Origin: Saccoglossus kowalevskii
Taxonomy: Eukaryota; Hemichordata; Enteropneusta; Harrimaniidae
Reading direction: 5' to 3'
Assembly: GCF_000003605.2 (NCBI RefSeq)
Contig: NW_003142802.1
Location: 289,892 to 316,268, forward strand
Length of the DNA stretch: 26,377 nt
Shown: piece after piece, positions 9,095 to 21,571 of the stretch
How the letters are laid out: each line of letters opens with the position of its first letter
How positions within the stretch are numbered: position 1 is the first letter of the stretch
The notes under the pieces: model-generated
The model's database searches: none
Seen by the model: the letters and a program-made list of their open reading frames with translations, nothing else
What the model was told of the DNA's origin: nothing
Translations under genes and position numbers: made by a program

Positions 9095-10686
9095 AATAAT
9101 AATCATACGTGTATTCTGAATCATGCTATATATGCAAATACAGTATTATATATTGACTGCTGTGACTTATTACGACCAATACACACATGTTCCCTGGCAT
9201 TGAAAGCACATGTGTTACTAATAAAATATATTTCATAGAACTTACATTAGGCAAATTTTCCATGAATTTATATTAATATTACAAAAATTTTGCCCAAACT
9301 GGTTGGAAATAAGTTAGTTTTCAACTTTTTTTACTAGCTACAATTGTTTGACATTTTATATCTGCACCCAGTTTATTACTTTGCTCGTAAAGTTTAGAAG
9401 TTGTAGCCTTAGGTAACATTCCACATCCCTAGTAGTTTTATTGAGTTCTAGAGAAGATATTAGGCCAGCAATTAGGTATGTGTATATAAACAAGATCGTA
9501 TCTTTCCTCCATAGAAATACTGGACAGTTCTGACATTTCCAAAGCTGCACGGCTGCTCTTTTGCCATATTAGGACCTAATTGGCTTGACTGCTCTATGGT
9601 ATGATGTTTGTCTGTAAACAAATTAACATACCAGTTTAGTTGATACAGTGTTTTGTTCTATTATTTTTATTTGGTCCTGAAGAAACCATATTTAATCTAT
9701 TAGTAGCACAGGGTTTGTTATGCTCAGGGCACGTCAATTTTTTTATGTGTATGCATATTTAATTTGATTTGAGCCTTTTGTTCTTGTCGATATTACATAT
9801 TACACTCACATAAATTTAATTTTCTCATATTTCGAGTAAACTACGTGACGAACATTCATTGACATCTTCCCTTTGTATACATATACATTGAAGCACTGCA
9901 AGCAAGATGAAAATAGAATCCCATCACTGTACACAAACGATCGCACACTGCAACCCATTTTTTATTGTTATTTTGGGCCATTAAGCTATTAGAAGATGTA
10001 TAAAAATAAGGTTGTTCCCAAAAATACTGCCAAGTTTGCACTACATTGTGTATATGGGACCATACTGCCTATTTTGCATATTTTGCGATAGTAATAACCT
10101 CATAATATTAATAATAATTTTTTACTCTAACACTAAATTAGTGATTATGGGCTGAAGTTAAACAGATAACTGTTAATTACTTGAAAATATTCATATACTA
10201 TATAAGATTTTATTTTTTACATTTTGGTGTTTTTTTCTGGCGTACATGTGAATGGAATATTATTTCCACTGTTAGCAACAATTCGTTTTTCGCAGTTAGC
10301 AAAAAGATTCAAAATCATTTTGTGCTACCGAATGCACCCCTGATTTCTTCACATATGTATTCTTGACCTAAAGTTTTCTTTTCGTTCACACTTTATTCAA
10401 TTGAATACAAAAACAAATGTGTGTATGTAATCTATACATGTGTTTGTATGTGATACTAATGTGTAAATACGTGATAATACTGTTAGTAGCTTAATTATAG
10501 AGATTTAATTATTACTCTTTGTGATTTTCTCAGGCTGATTCATGTGTAATGCACTCATCATAGCTTTTTGTAAGTTTTGTTATCAGAATTTAAACATTAG
10601 CTAGAATCTATTTTGGGAAAAAATTTCAGAGCCTAAATATAAATAATATTAGCAACAGTAACCTGTATTAGTAACAGATAAGAGAC

Positions 10687-10998
10687 CATTTTCCGTTCAC
10701 TGCGAGAATCATGCGTGAAATCGAATGTAAAAACAGGACAAACAAAGGTCATAGCGTTGTAGTGGCATCAAACATCGCGTGGGATTCGACAAACGCGAAA
10801 ATATTTTGGGGGCATTTCCATGCTTAATAATGTGCTGTCCACATTTGATGACAGACAAATATCGATTAAGTGAGGGTATTCAAAAGCAATATTCCTCTGT
10901 GGAAGATCGGCCGGTCGATGTGAGCTACGAAATTAAGAAATTTGAGTTCAAAATAAAATCGTTTGATCTCGCGAGATCTCACAGTTGAACGGAAAATC
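10687..10998. mobile_element. 312-bp MITE with ATTTTCCGTTC termini
   Basis: The left end reads ATTTTCCGTTCACTGCGAGA. The right end, reverse complemented, reads GATTTTCCGTTCAACTGTGA followed by the palindrome GATCTCGCGAGATC. The interior is GC-richer than its surroundings, with several CpG-containing words (ATCGGCCGGTCGATG). It contains a 69-codon frame that I regard as incidental. No target duplication is clear. A second, partial copy lies at 24460-24575 in inverted orientation, which confirms a dispersed family. Confidence 0.7.
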
Positions 10999-13900
10999 AC
11001 CTGATCTTTACCTATTTGGTGGTTCACTAATAAAGATTAGAATTATTTAACCCACTCCCTGTCATGTGACCCCACTGCTATAACATTTTGTGATTTCCAT
11101 GGACTCGTGAAAATTTTCCTTACTGTACTCTGTACGTGTATGTTACATAACTTACATGTATATACATGATAATATGCAACATCTAGAAATAAAATTTGTT
11201 GCTAACAAAAATTTAATTTCCACTTGTCTACATGTTAAGTGCTGTTTACTTGTGTCTAATATAAATACATTTATTATTTAGTACATGTACCTCAAAGTTT
11301 AGTATTTTAATTTCCCAAATCCACATCTCTGGATTTCTGTGGTGTAAAATTTTATAAACGCGGTATTTATTATTTGTGTTACTCAGTGAAATCATCTGTT
11401 TTGTACAGTGTTATTGTGATTTACACAGACCTACTGTACGTGCAAACCTGACTAATTTTAGCGCTTTATTTGATTGCCATTATGTGCCCCCAAATTTGAG
11501 GTTATTTGCCTTTGCTCTGCCCTTTCCTTGCTTGAAAAACGACGTAATTTGAATGCTTAAGAATTCAATTGTCGTATTGTTGGAACGTCCTGCTCCCGAC
11601 CTCATTGTTGAAAACCTTTTCAGCATTAAGCATGCTAATGACTTGCTCATTTCTTTTATTCATACTGCAAAAAAAGGTGTAGAATTGGGTCTCCTTTTTT
11701 TTCAATACCTGTTGCATGGGTATATCTGAAACGTAGATTTTTTTAAATCCAGCAAGTGGAATGGTTTAACCCACAGTACAATGCAAGCCATTCAGAATGC
11801 CCATATGTAGTATTGTGTTTGAAGTACTTTACTTTGGGGATGGAAATTAAATTGTGGGCAAAGTGAATCTAGCTTTTCAAGACATGGGTGACCTGAATAA
11901 CAATAGCGAAAAATCAAAACAACTCATGAGAAGAGTTTGACATGCGAACAAGTTGTTAAGTTACTGTGAACATGCACCCTGCTGTGGTGTATTGCCACTC
12001 AGTTTTGAAGTACCGGTACATGGTTTAAGTCGTCATTAAACTTGTTGTGTTTTGGCAAAGGACATTTTGTTTTTATAAAGGTGTATTCATGCCTTTCAAA
12101 CCTGCTTGCTGCTCTGTTGACGAATCGATGTAAAATGTCATCGATCATGTGACCTGTGAAAGCGCTAGAAAGTTGAGAATGTTGTCTTTATTTGTTGAAA
12201 TTTTTAAAAAAACAATTCAATAAACTATGCGAGTTCTTGCTTGTGGTACTTTGGAACGTCCAGGTAACTTCCTGTTCAGATTTTTTGCCTTGACTGCCCC
12301 ACCTGCCTTGCAAGTCGCAATATTCAATAATTCACACTATTTAACCCCCACCTAGCATACATCTGCACAGTGCTTTGTGGTGATTTCCAAACAGTTCTTG
12401 GTGAAGATAATAAAAACTCTTTCTATTGGTCTTATTTTTGAAATCTAAATAAGTATACTTTTTTCCACAGTATAATTAAGTACTGAGTACTTCCAATACT
12501 GCTTTCCTAATATTTAACATGGCTTTAATATCGTATTTGCTCTATTAGTAACACATGTTGCAAAGGTGTTGTATGGTCAAAACAAGCCATTTTGGGAGCG
12601 TCATCATCTATCAAATGTAATTTTTGGATGTGCTGCAATCGTAGGAGAGCTTCTAACAGAACAAATACGACAAATGTTTATTTTCTCTGTTCAATACAGT
12701 CTTGTATAATCACTGTAGACAGATGTGGAGTTTTGTTTTGATACAATATATTCTATAAATACTTGATTTGAATAATTCAACAAACATTGGCATACTGTTT
12801 CTCGTTGAAACATTTAAGGCCCAAACGTTCACATAAAAAGAGAAAAATTGTTCTTTGTATGTGACATATTGTGCTTTAGTTGAATAAAAGAGTTTAAGGG
12901 AAGTGTAATTAACAATGCAAGCTTACAATAACAATGTGTTCATTCTTTTAAAAGTCAAGCCACTATAATAGCAGAACCACTGTGTGATATTACTAAGTTT
13001 GAATGGAAGCTTGCGGTGTTACTTTATATAAGTGTTCGTTAAAACATAAAATGGGTCTTAACAAATTTGAATCTTTGAAACTGTTGTTTGGAGATAAAAC
13101 TTTATTGTAGTTGTATTGTCACAATCTTGATTGATTCTCTCAGCCACCAATAAAAATATATATATATTTAATCTGCTTTTAACACCTTTTGGAGCTTTTG
13201 TTTGTCATAATTTTAGGAAAATGTGATTTTTTATGAAAAATCAAAATAAGAACATAATTTCAATGATAATTTTAAAAATAATTAAAAAAAATTTGGACAA
13301 TAAATTTTCTGGATCTAAATTATGTTGCCTATATTGTTATGTTCTTTTGTCAGGATTCATCACATAAATTTTGAACTATTTGGTGGTTTGCTAATGTAGG
13401 GTAGATTTAGTTAAAAAAAATACATTTTAGCTTAAATGAAATGTTAAATTAGTGCACCATATTTATTCTATTAGAAGCACATCATTTTAATACGTAAATG
13501 ATCTTCCATTCAGACTAATTTGAACTTTGTATTTGTTGAGATAAAATTTTTTGAAAAATGGTACATGAATACATGTTGACAAAATTAACATTAATTAAGA
13601 AACATGATCTATGATATAAATTGCCATCATTTTTGTATTGATAAATAAATATACATCAAGTAGGTCCAAATCAAAGCCGATGTAATATGCCACTGCGGCA
13701 CAAATATCATGCAATTAGTGTAAAAACAATAGAAATCAGGGGTCACACATGATTTTTGTCTGTGTACATACAATTTAAATTTTTTCCTGAAGACCTTCTC
13801 AGCAGTCAACAAAGTCAACTTTTTTGGAACAGGCTTTTAGCCAGCCACCTGTTGACCTGTCATTTTAGATGATTCAACATGCTATAGTCAACTTTTTGAT

Positions 13901-14880
13901 TGAAAATTCCTCGTTTTCACAAAATAACAATCCTCTAAAAACAGGCTTACAGACTAGAAACTACAATCTTACATTTCATTATAGATTTTAGACAAGCACT
14001 TTTCATTTCCTGACTATGGTAGATTCCATTTTGACTCAGGTTTCCACCACCTGTTCCCCCTTTTCATCACCAATTCACAAAATAGTCTCCACTTTTCCTA
14101 TGAAGGTTGGGACAAAAATAGCCAATTTTTTGGGTAAAAACTGAAAATTTACTCACATTTTGCCTGTTGATAGGTTTCATTCCCAGTGGAAATGTGAAGA
14201 AAAATTTGGGGAGCACACTGATCTAAATTCAAAGATTATCACAATGGTAGAATCAATTTGATACAAAACAAGGTTGATTCACTCATCCTTTTCATTTCAA
14301 AACTGACAGTAAATATCGTAAGATAAAAATATAGCTCCTGTTCTTGCCAAGAATTATGCTGGCGTATGATATACTATTCAGGTCAATGATCATAAGCAAC
14401 CACTAACTGATATTAATATAAGCATGATTGGTGTTGTCAGGGTAGAGGTAACCAGTGAGTTCAGCAGGGGTGAAGACTCCCCAGATCAGATCGCTATTAT
14501 TAGTAACTGTATCACACGAGTCTCAGACTGCATGTAACCATGGTAACACTGTTCTGGCAATCATCCATACTATAAAAATAATATACTGTTCTGAGATGAG
14601 ACAAGTACTGATAATTAACAGGTGTACCACCTGTAAATCTTAGATGATCAGGTCGAATATAATCACTGACAGTTCTTGTACATATACGTCTAATAGTAAA
14701 TGTGTTTGTATAGCCTTTAGTGTACTACTTTACACCATTCCACTAATGCCCAGATATGTTGCTAATATTTCATAACCATTCAGTTTACATGCACATGTAT
14801 GCATACATAAAATCTTTGTTTATTAGCTTACGAGTAAATGTTGCTTATAAGGAATTCCCCATAATCTGAAGGAAAATGAC

Positions 14881-14936
14881 ATCTGCTGCAGTCTTATTGG
14901 TCAACTGTCAATCTGCTGCAGTCTTATTGGTCAACT
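14881..14936 (+). repeat. Two-copy 30-bp tandem duplication
   Basis: ATCTGCTGCAGTCTTATTGG followed by TCAACT occurs at 14881-14906 and again exactly at 14911-14936, separated by GTCA. Each copy holds ATTGG, an inverted CCAAT pentamer, and a CTGCAG palindrome. The identity of the two 26-bp copies points to a recent duplication. Confidence 0.9.
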
Positions 14937-15467
14937 AACAATCACTTGTTTAGTCTGATCCTTAGGAATATGGGTCAAATATTGTCAATGACAAAAACTG
15001 ACAAGTGACACCCCAACCCCTGTACATTTTACATGGTTGCGCCAACCTTCTTTCTTTCTCAGCCATGTTTACAGATGAACACATACGTATACCTACAAAA
15101 GCATTATTTGTAATTACACCCACCCACCTGCACACAAAACCATCCTCCCTCCTGAATTCTCAGCTTGTCTACAAACAATTCCTTACATATTTACTTGATT
15201 TCTATATTTCCTGGCCATTGATGCAATTACCTGATAATAAGGAATGTGTTGATTGAGAATACCAGAGTTGAATGTTTCAAATTCCCTGCTACCGCATATT
15301 GTTATTGTTGTTATTATTGAGCTTATTTGTCAATACAGTTATGTAAGCAGTAAGAAGGTTTTACCGAAATAAAGAAGTAGTTTTTGACAAATTGGTGGTG
15401 AAATAATTGACCTGTGAGTCACATTGCATATGCTACATCAATCTTAATGGGTAATAGAGATATGAAT

Positions 15468-16420
15468 CATATTGATTCTAGGCTATACATGTATGTATTC
15501 AAATATTAAGATATTACTAGAATTTTACCTGGGAATTAAAATGAGGGAAATATTGAGTGGGATGCCATATTGATTCTAGGCTATACAAGTATGTATTCAA
15601 ACAAGATATTACTAGCATTGTACCTAGGCATTAGAGTGAGGGGAATACAGAGTTGAATGCCATATTGATTCTAGGCTATACATGTATGTATTCAAACAAG
15701 ATATTTCTAGCACTGTACCTAGGCATTAGAATGAGGGGAATATAAAGTGGAACGCCATATTGATTCTAGGCTATACATGTATGTATTCAAACAAGATATT
15801 ACTAGCATTGTACCTAGGCATTAGAGTGAGGGGAATACAGAGTTGAATGCCATATTGATTCTAGGCTATACAAGTATGTATTCAAACAAGATATTACTAG
15901 CATTGTACCTAGGCATTAGAGTGAGGGGAATACAGAGTTGAATGCCATATTGATTCTAGGCTATACATGTATGTATTCAAACAAGATATTACTAGCATTG
16001 TACCTAGGCATTGGAGTGAGGGGAATATAGAGTGGAACGCCATATTGATTCTAGGCTATACATGTATGTATTCAAACAAGATATTTCTAGCATTGTACCT
16101 AGGCATTGGAGTGAGGGGAATATAGAGTTGAATGCCATATTGATTCTAGGCTATACATGTATGTATTCAAACAAGATATTACTAGCATTGTACCTAGGCA
16201 TTGGAGTGAGGGGAATACAGAGTTGAATGCCATATTGATTCTAGGCTATACATGTATGTATTCAAACAAGATATTACTAGCATTGTACCTCGGCATTGGA
16301 GTGAGGGGAATATAAAGTGGAACGCCATATTGATTCTAGGCTATATTAATGCAAACAATGAGATAATGTCAGCATTGTTAGTATAGTAGTGTACTTTGAG
16401 TGGAATGCTGCATAGATTGT
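15468..16420 (+). repeat. 95-bp tandem array, nine clear units plus degenerate edge
   Basis: CATATTGATTCTAGGCTATA marks unit starts at 15468, 15566, 15661, 15756, 15851, 15946, 16041, 16136, 16231 and 16326. After the first 98-bp unit the spacing is exactly 95 bp each time. Core units differ at only a few positions (ACATGT or ACAAGT; TTACTAG or TTTCTAG; GTTGAATGC or GTGGAACGC). Units starting at 15566 and 15851 read as identical. The first unit and the last (16326 onward) are diverged, as expected for array edges escaping homogenisation. Plus-strand open frames here are by-products of the repeat. Confidence 0.95.
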
Positions 16421-16604
16421 AGGGTAACCTAGTGAACGGAGGAATACGTGGAACAATAATTACTGATGAATGGTAATAGTACAGAAAGGTGTCACTAGTT
16501 CACTCATAGCAAGGTTAATAAACTAGAAATAAACTTCAGTCAAGAAAATAAAATTTGAAAGTCAAACAGCTTATATGCAGGAAAATGTAGACTTGATTAT
16601 TGTA

Positions 16605-16752
16605 TTTTAGTTTTAACTTACTTTCACTGACAAATTTATTTTCGCAATTTCTTCATAAATTAGGAAAAAGTGTGAAAATAAAATATACATAAAATTATTG
16701 TTAATAATAGCGAAATTAAAACCCTGTGAGAAATTAATGCATTTACAGTAGA
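16605..16752. mobile_element. Degenerate CTGTAAA-type MITE remnant
   Basis: The right end reads GCGAAATTAAAACCCTGTGA, then GAAATTAATGCATTTACAGTA. This matches the TTTACAG-TA terminus and the internal CGAAATTAAAA words of the better preserved family members at 20923-21133 and 21365-21571. On the left, TTTTCGCAATTTCTTC and CACTGACAAATTTATTTTCG are related internal words, but a clear left terminus is missing. I call it a decayed copy. Confidence 0.45.
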
Positions 16753-18429
16753 TATTAATGCTCTGATGTCATTTTGAAGTATTTCTAAAACCTTTTGAAA
16801 AATAGTAGTTTTGAGTTCCGTTCTTACCTCTGCTGTAAATATGCCAGGAACCAGACAAACCAGCTAATAAATTGCACGAGCTAGAAATCGCCCCCCTCCC
16901 TCCCACTCATGAACAAAAATGACTGATGGCGCTGTAACTTGAAACTCATCTATAATTCATTCATATTGTCATGATATTAACAGACATTTTTCACAATTTA
17001 TGACGCAACTCTTATCATAGTCTCTGTAATTCAGATGGCTTTTGGTCAAAAGTTAGGATTATTTAATTATCATTTTGCTAAAAATGTTCAGGATACCATT
17101 TTAAAAAAGGCGACAGGAGTTGGTAATGTTGATAAAATGTTTGTCTGTCATGTTTACCGTTACCTTTTGGCAATGTTTTGCACACATAATATATTTTTGG
17201 TAATTCTTTCGTTAGGGTAAATTAAAAAAAAAAAAAATATGCAGATTTATTTTGTTAAAGTTAACAAAAGTTGGCCGGCATCTTTGAATGTGATGAGTGT
17301 TGATTGTCATCAAAATTTACATGTTAACTTATAGACTGTCATAAAGCCAGCATTCTTTTCATCTGTCTAGTGTTGTGATCAAGATCGTCTGTGCCAATGC
17401 AATTTGAGATGATTATGAATTATACATTTGTTAATTTGAGCCTATATTAATGCATTTACTTTGTAAGTGATGCCAAAGACAGTGCAATATTTATTTATTC
17501 AATTATCCAAATTATCTTGAACCGTATAGTCTTGAATTATTTAAGCTTCGCTAGATCCCGCTATGACGTCAATTGTTGTGAATAGCTGAGAGGAAAAACA
17601 TGATCAGGTCCATGTTTTTGTATTGAGAACCAGAATGTAGAAAAGTATCTGGGTGGAATTACATTGCCTAAGTATGTCAGCTATTTGCTGCTAGCCATGA
17701 CAATTCTTCTTTTGAGTCTGGTCATGGGAGTTTAGGCAGTGTACAAAGGAGTTTTCATATGCGTTCTCGCTGTTCTTGTGTATCGTATTGTGGATTATGT
17801 TATGTTTACGCTGTGATAATAATTTCATGTAATTAGACTACTTTATGGGCTGTTGCAACTATTCTAACTTCTTTAAAATTTGTATAAAACCTTTCCTATG
17901 TCTTAACTTCTGTTATTGGTTGTGATTACTGTATTTATCTGTTAGGGATTATTAAAATGCGCACACAAAAAGACATTATCTCTACGTTAACTGTCTCACA
18001 TTGTTGCAGAAGCACTTTAAGTCTTCATCTAGTCCTCATGCCAAAATTTTAATAGTATGAAATAATCAGCAACTTCCACAATGTGTATAATGCGGCACTT
18101 CAGCTGCAAATACGCTAGACCATTACGAAGTCCCAATGTCAGTCTTTTGCATATTCAATATGCATCCAAGCAACTTTTGCTACATTGTTGATTTTAACTA
18201 TTGAAATGTATATATATATCACTAGAATGTTTAAGCAATGTATTTTCTGGGATGTTAATGCATGGTGCTACATATTATTTTTTTTTTCCTTTATCATATT
18301 ACTGACAAGTGTGAAATTCAGAGAATAAAATCATTTAAAATTCTCTCTTCTCAAAACTCATAAAATTTACAAAATTTGTTTTTCAGGAAATTAAAGATAT
18401 TCATATGAGCTCAGAATGTTTGTTAAATT

Positions 18430-18462
18430 GTTGGTTAAGTTCCCAGGAACATCCTGCAAACA
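18430..18462 (+). repeat. Dispersed repeat copy A
   Basis: TTGGTTAAGTTCCCAGGAAC followed by ATCCTGCAAA also occurs, inverted and with one or two changes, at 21209-21241. The TTTTTCAG just upstream and the open frame after it imitate an exon, but the repeated copy argues that this is dispersed repeat sequence. Confidence 0.6.
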
Positions 18463-19433
18463 TGGACAAATTATGTTTGTTTAGATGTGAAAGATAACAA
18501 AGTTGGTGCTCAAGTTATATTGCTGAAGCCTTTCTCTAGTCAAAGTTGAAGTGCAGTTAAAATTAGGATAGATGAAAGTCAGAAAAAAACAAACAAAAAA
18601 ACTGCTTAAACTCAGCTTTCATGTCTTTCAAATTTGAGCAAGCGTTCAAATTGTGCTATGGTGCATCAAATAGCACTACACCCCTCTCTCTTAATTGTTC
18701 CATGCTTTGTTCGCTATGAAAAGTCAAACCATTTTGGCTTTTTACCCCAAGATGAACACAGGCATGGTTGATCAGATCTGCTCTGAGTTCCCTTGTTCTG
18801 AATACTTGGAACTTTTGAAAAAAGAACTACGTGAAACCAACACGTGAATAAAACCATTGAAATTTGATCACTGGGCAGTGACAGCTTTTTTCAAAGTCAA
18901 TGGCCAGCCACGAGACATTTAATGTGCCCTCTCTTTTAACAGGACTGAGTCAATGAAATCCTCTAAATTCAAGTTCATGGGTCTGCTTGTTTACTACTGA
19001 AGAGAAAGCTAGTTTTCCTAGAATGAATAAAGATTGTATGTGGCTGTATAAAGTGACTTTTGAAGTCACTAACTATTTAAACTTTAAGATCAGCGTATAA
19101 TTTTCTGTCCCAATCATGCACCAATGAATTACTTGTGTCAAGAAAATTCATGGCTGCATCAAATCGGCCTAGAGGGCACATGCACTAGACCTACCATGGT
19201 GAATAGGTTCTTGCTTTAGTCGATGTTTTGATCAAACTTCTAAAACATTCTCATGTCTTTCGGGCAAATACAAATTCCTACTTAAACAACCTCTTTAAAA
19301 TTGAGACTACTGTAATTGTCAAGGCTTGTCCAATGCATGAGAGCTCTAAGTTTGAAGTAAATCGGTAAGCAAGGGCTTCGTCAAGTAAAAATAGATACTA
19401 ATTGATCACATGCATGTATATTTCATAAACTAC

Positions 19434-19611
19434 TGTAAAATCTGCATTAGAAGCTGCATTCCTAATAGAAGTCGCACCCATTCTTTTTGAATAATTGAGA
19501 ACCAAAAATTCACTATTTCTCATATGTTTAGGTGCTCTAATAAAAGCCGCATCTTCTCTATTGGATTGTACTATTTTAATAGAAGCCGCGATTTCTAATG
19601 CAGATTTTACA
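19434..19611. mobile_element. 178-bp MITE with TGTAAAATCTGCATTAGAA termini
   Basis: Perfect 19-bp inverted termini TGTAAAATCTGCATTAGAA lie at 19434-19452 and 19593-19611. The inside carries further variants of one short word: ATTAGAAGCTGCATT, CTAATAGAAGTCGCA, CTAATAAAAGCCGCA and TTAATAGAAGCCGCG. The left end is preceded by TAC (TA-CTGTAAA), as in the other TA-flanked palindromic elements here; the right end has lost this. There is no coding capacity. Confidence 0.75.
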
Positions 19612-20922
19612 TTTGTGTATATTGGAAAACTTGTCAGCTAAAATAAAATAATGGTTTTCTATAGAAGGCAGTTCTTGGTAAATTCATAGAATTTATAAAA
19701 AATTATTCTGAAAAATGTATAAAAATATTTTCAGAACTACAGTTTGGGACTTCAAGTTTCTTTTTTTATCTTCAAAATAAATTAAAATATTTTTAGTTAC
19801 TTCTTCATTGTGCTAGTGTGACTGCAAAATCTACTTTGTCTGCAATGGAGTTGTATGGCATTATGTTACAGTCCTGTTTCTGTAATGTATAAATTTCTCA
19901 GCAATTTTTGAAATGTTTGTACTTTTGGTATATGTTGTACATTCCTGCTACTATTTTCATAATTTCTTAAATCTAAAATAAAAAATACACCAAAAACACA
20001 CCATATGGTCTTTTAACTAAACACGTTCTTATATTTAAAAAAAGTTGTTTATATAAAGTTGTTCGGCACCTCTGACATCCATGTTGTATGAGAAATTCCA
20101 ACATGTAATTACAAAAGTGGAAAACAACGTCATTAAGATTAAAAAATCAGGCTTGTTACTTTTTCCAGAGCCTTATTATTTAAATTATCTCAACAACGTC
20201 AGTTTGATATCACATGACGCATACTTGCGCAAATTATCTTGTTGACACTACTGCATTTAGTGATATCGTTTAGTTTCGTGCATGCTGCGCGTGTTGACCT
20301 AAGGTCTGTTAATTATATTAACGAAATTGAAATCACCTTCTTGTAATGTATGGAGCTTGAAATATCATGATACAATCGTATTTTCTTACTAAGCATTTAG
20401 TTATGTAATGCAGTCATTGGCCTGTTATCACGGCCTCAATCATGTTGTACATGTAGTAGACTGTCAACCACAATGTAAAAAACATTTGAATATGAAACTA
20501 GCATAAATAAATATTAAAATTAATCTAGACCTAGTTTCTGTGGAATGTTCTCAATACCGTACCAATAAAATCAGTATTGATCAAATTGAAAAACATGCAA
20601 GATAAATTAAACAATGGATTTTCAATACATTGGGAAAAATGGAATATTGATGCCAGCAGGAGAAAAAATAAACTAAGCTAAAAACTTATTGACTTAAGCA
20701 GGGAAACTATTGATGAATTTCAATTAAATAAAGCATAACTAATTCAGTTTTATCTGGAGTAATAAATTCATGTCAATCTGTAGTTTTGATAAATAGGTTT
20801 CAGGCCAAATGGAGCACAATCATTCTGCTGGGTGCAGTGACTTATGGATGTGCTGTCATCATTGAGGTCAAGCACTGACTTCTCTTCAACGCTTGCCTCT
20901 GCAAGTTGTTTACATTACAACA

Positions 20923-21133
20923 TACTGTAAAATGACTAATTTTCACTGGGTTTAAATTTCGCTGATTTAGCATTTCAGGGATAATCAGTGGGTTTTAAAT
21001 TCACGGTTTTACCATTTAGATAATGTGTTCTATGCTCAATTTTACATATTCACTGGGTTTTAATTTAGCGCATTTTCCATTCAGCAAAATAAGCAAAATT
21101 AAAATCCAGTGAATAGATAACCCATTTACAGTA
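20923..21133. mobile_element. TA-flanked palindromic MITE (CTGTAAA family)
   Basis: It runs from TA-CTGTAAAATG to CATTTACAG-TA, with TA dinucleotides at 20923-20924 and 21132-21133 as the likely target duplication. Inside, TTTTCACTGGGTTTAAATTT and CGCTGATTTAGCATTTCAG on the left answer AAAATTAAAATCCAGTGAAT and GCGCATTTTCCATTCAG on the right in inverted form, so most of the element can fold back. A third CACTGGGTTTTAATTTAGCG occurs near 21051. TA targets suggest a Tc1/mariner-like mobiliser, by inference. Confidence 0.7.
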
Positions 21134-21208
21134 CATTGAAGACAATGCTTAACAGACGTGACAGTGACCATTTCTGTTTACGCACAAATTTCAGGATGTC
21201 CTAGCTCC

Positions 21209-21241
21209 CTTTGCAGGATGTTCTTGGGAACTTAACCAAGA
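21209..21241 (-). repeat. Dispersed repeat copy B
   Basis: The reverse complement of this stretch reads TTGGTTAAGTTCCCAAGAAC then ATCCTGCAAA, matching 18430-18462 except at one or two positions. The two copies are 2.8 kb apart in opposite orientation. The family is not identified. Confidence 0.6.
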
Positions 21242-21364
21242 AAGTTTTAACTAAAATCGACTATCAGGATCTGGGTGTGGGGTTTGGGGATTAACATGTA
21301 TTGAATGTGAGAACTCATGGTTTCTGGCAAACATTTTGAGGCTTGCATAAATTGGCAAATGCAG

Positions 21365-21571
21365 TACTGTGGAATATTTTATTTTCGCTTGGAATTAATT
21401 TTCGCTGATGGAATTAATGATTCAGTGAAAATAAAAACCAGGGAATATAACTTTTTTTTCTACATTTTATATTCAACTTGTCAAAAATCAGTGAAAATAA
21501 ATTCCCTACAAAATACCCAAAAGTCTATTCAGCAAAAATTAATTACAACTAAAATAAAGTATTTTACAGTA
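21365..21571. mobile_element. TA-flanked palindromic MITE, second member
   Basis: It runs from TA-CTGTGGAATATTTTATTTTC to AAAATAAAGTATTTTACAG-TA. Inverted homology extends well inside: GGAATTAATTTTCGCTGA pairs with CAGCAAAAATTAATTACAA, and TCAGTGAAAATAAA recurs. Its length (207 bp) is almost the same as the neighbour at 20923-21133, from which it is only about 230 bp away. A 92-codon frame spanning it (21317-21595) starts outside and runs through the element, so I do not treat it as a gene. Confidence 0.7.

Noticed and set aside
10779..10988. 69-codon frame inside the CCGTTC MITE
   Set aside because: It lies entirely within the element and is bounded by its termini; such non-autonomous elements do not code.
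15468..16420. CRISPR-like array
   Set aside because: The whole 95-bp unit is repeated with no unique spacers, and the context is eukaryotic; it is a tandem satellite-like array.
18386..18500. Possible exon after TTTGTTTTTCAG with an open frame of about 37 codons
   Set aside because: The middle of it is the dispersed repeat also present inverted at 21209-21241, and no good donor follows.
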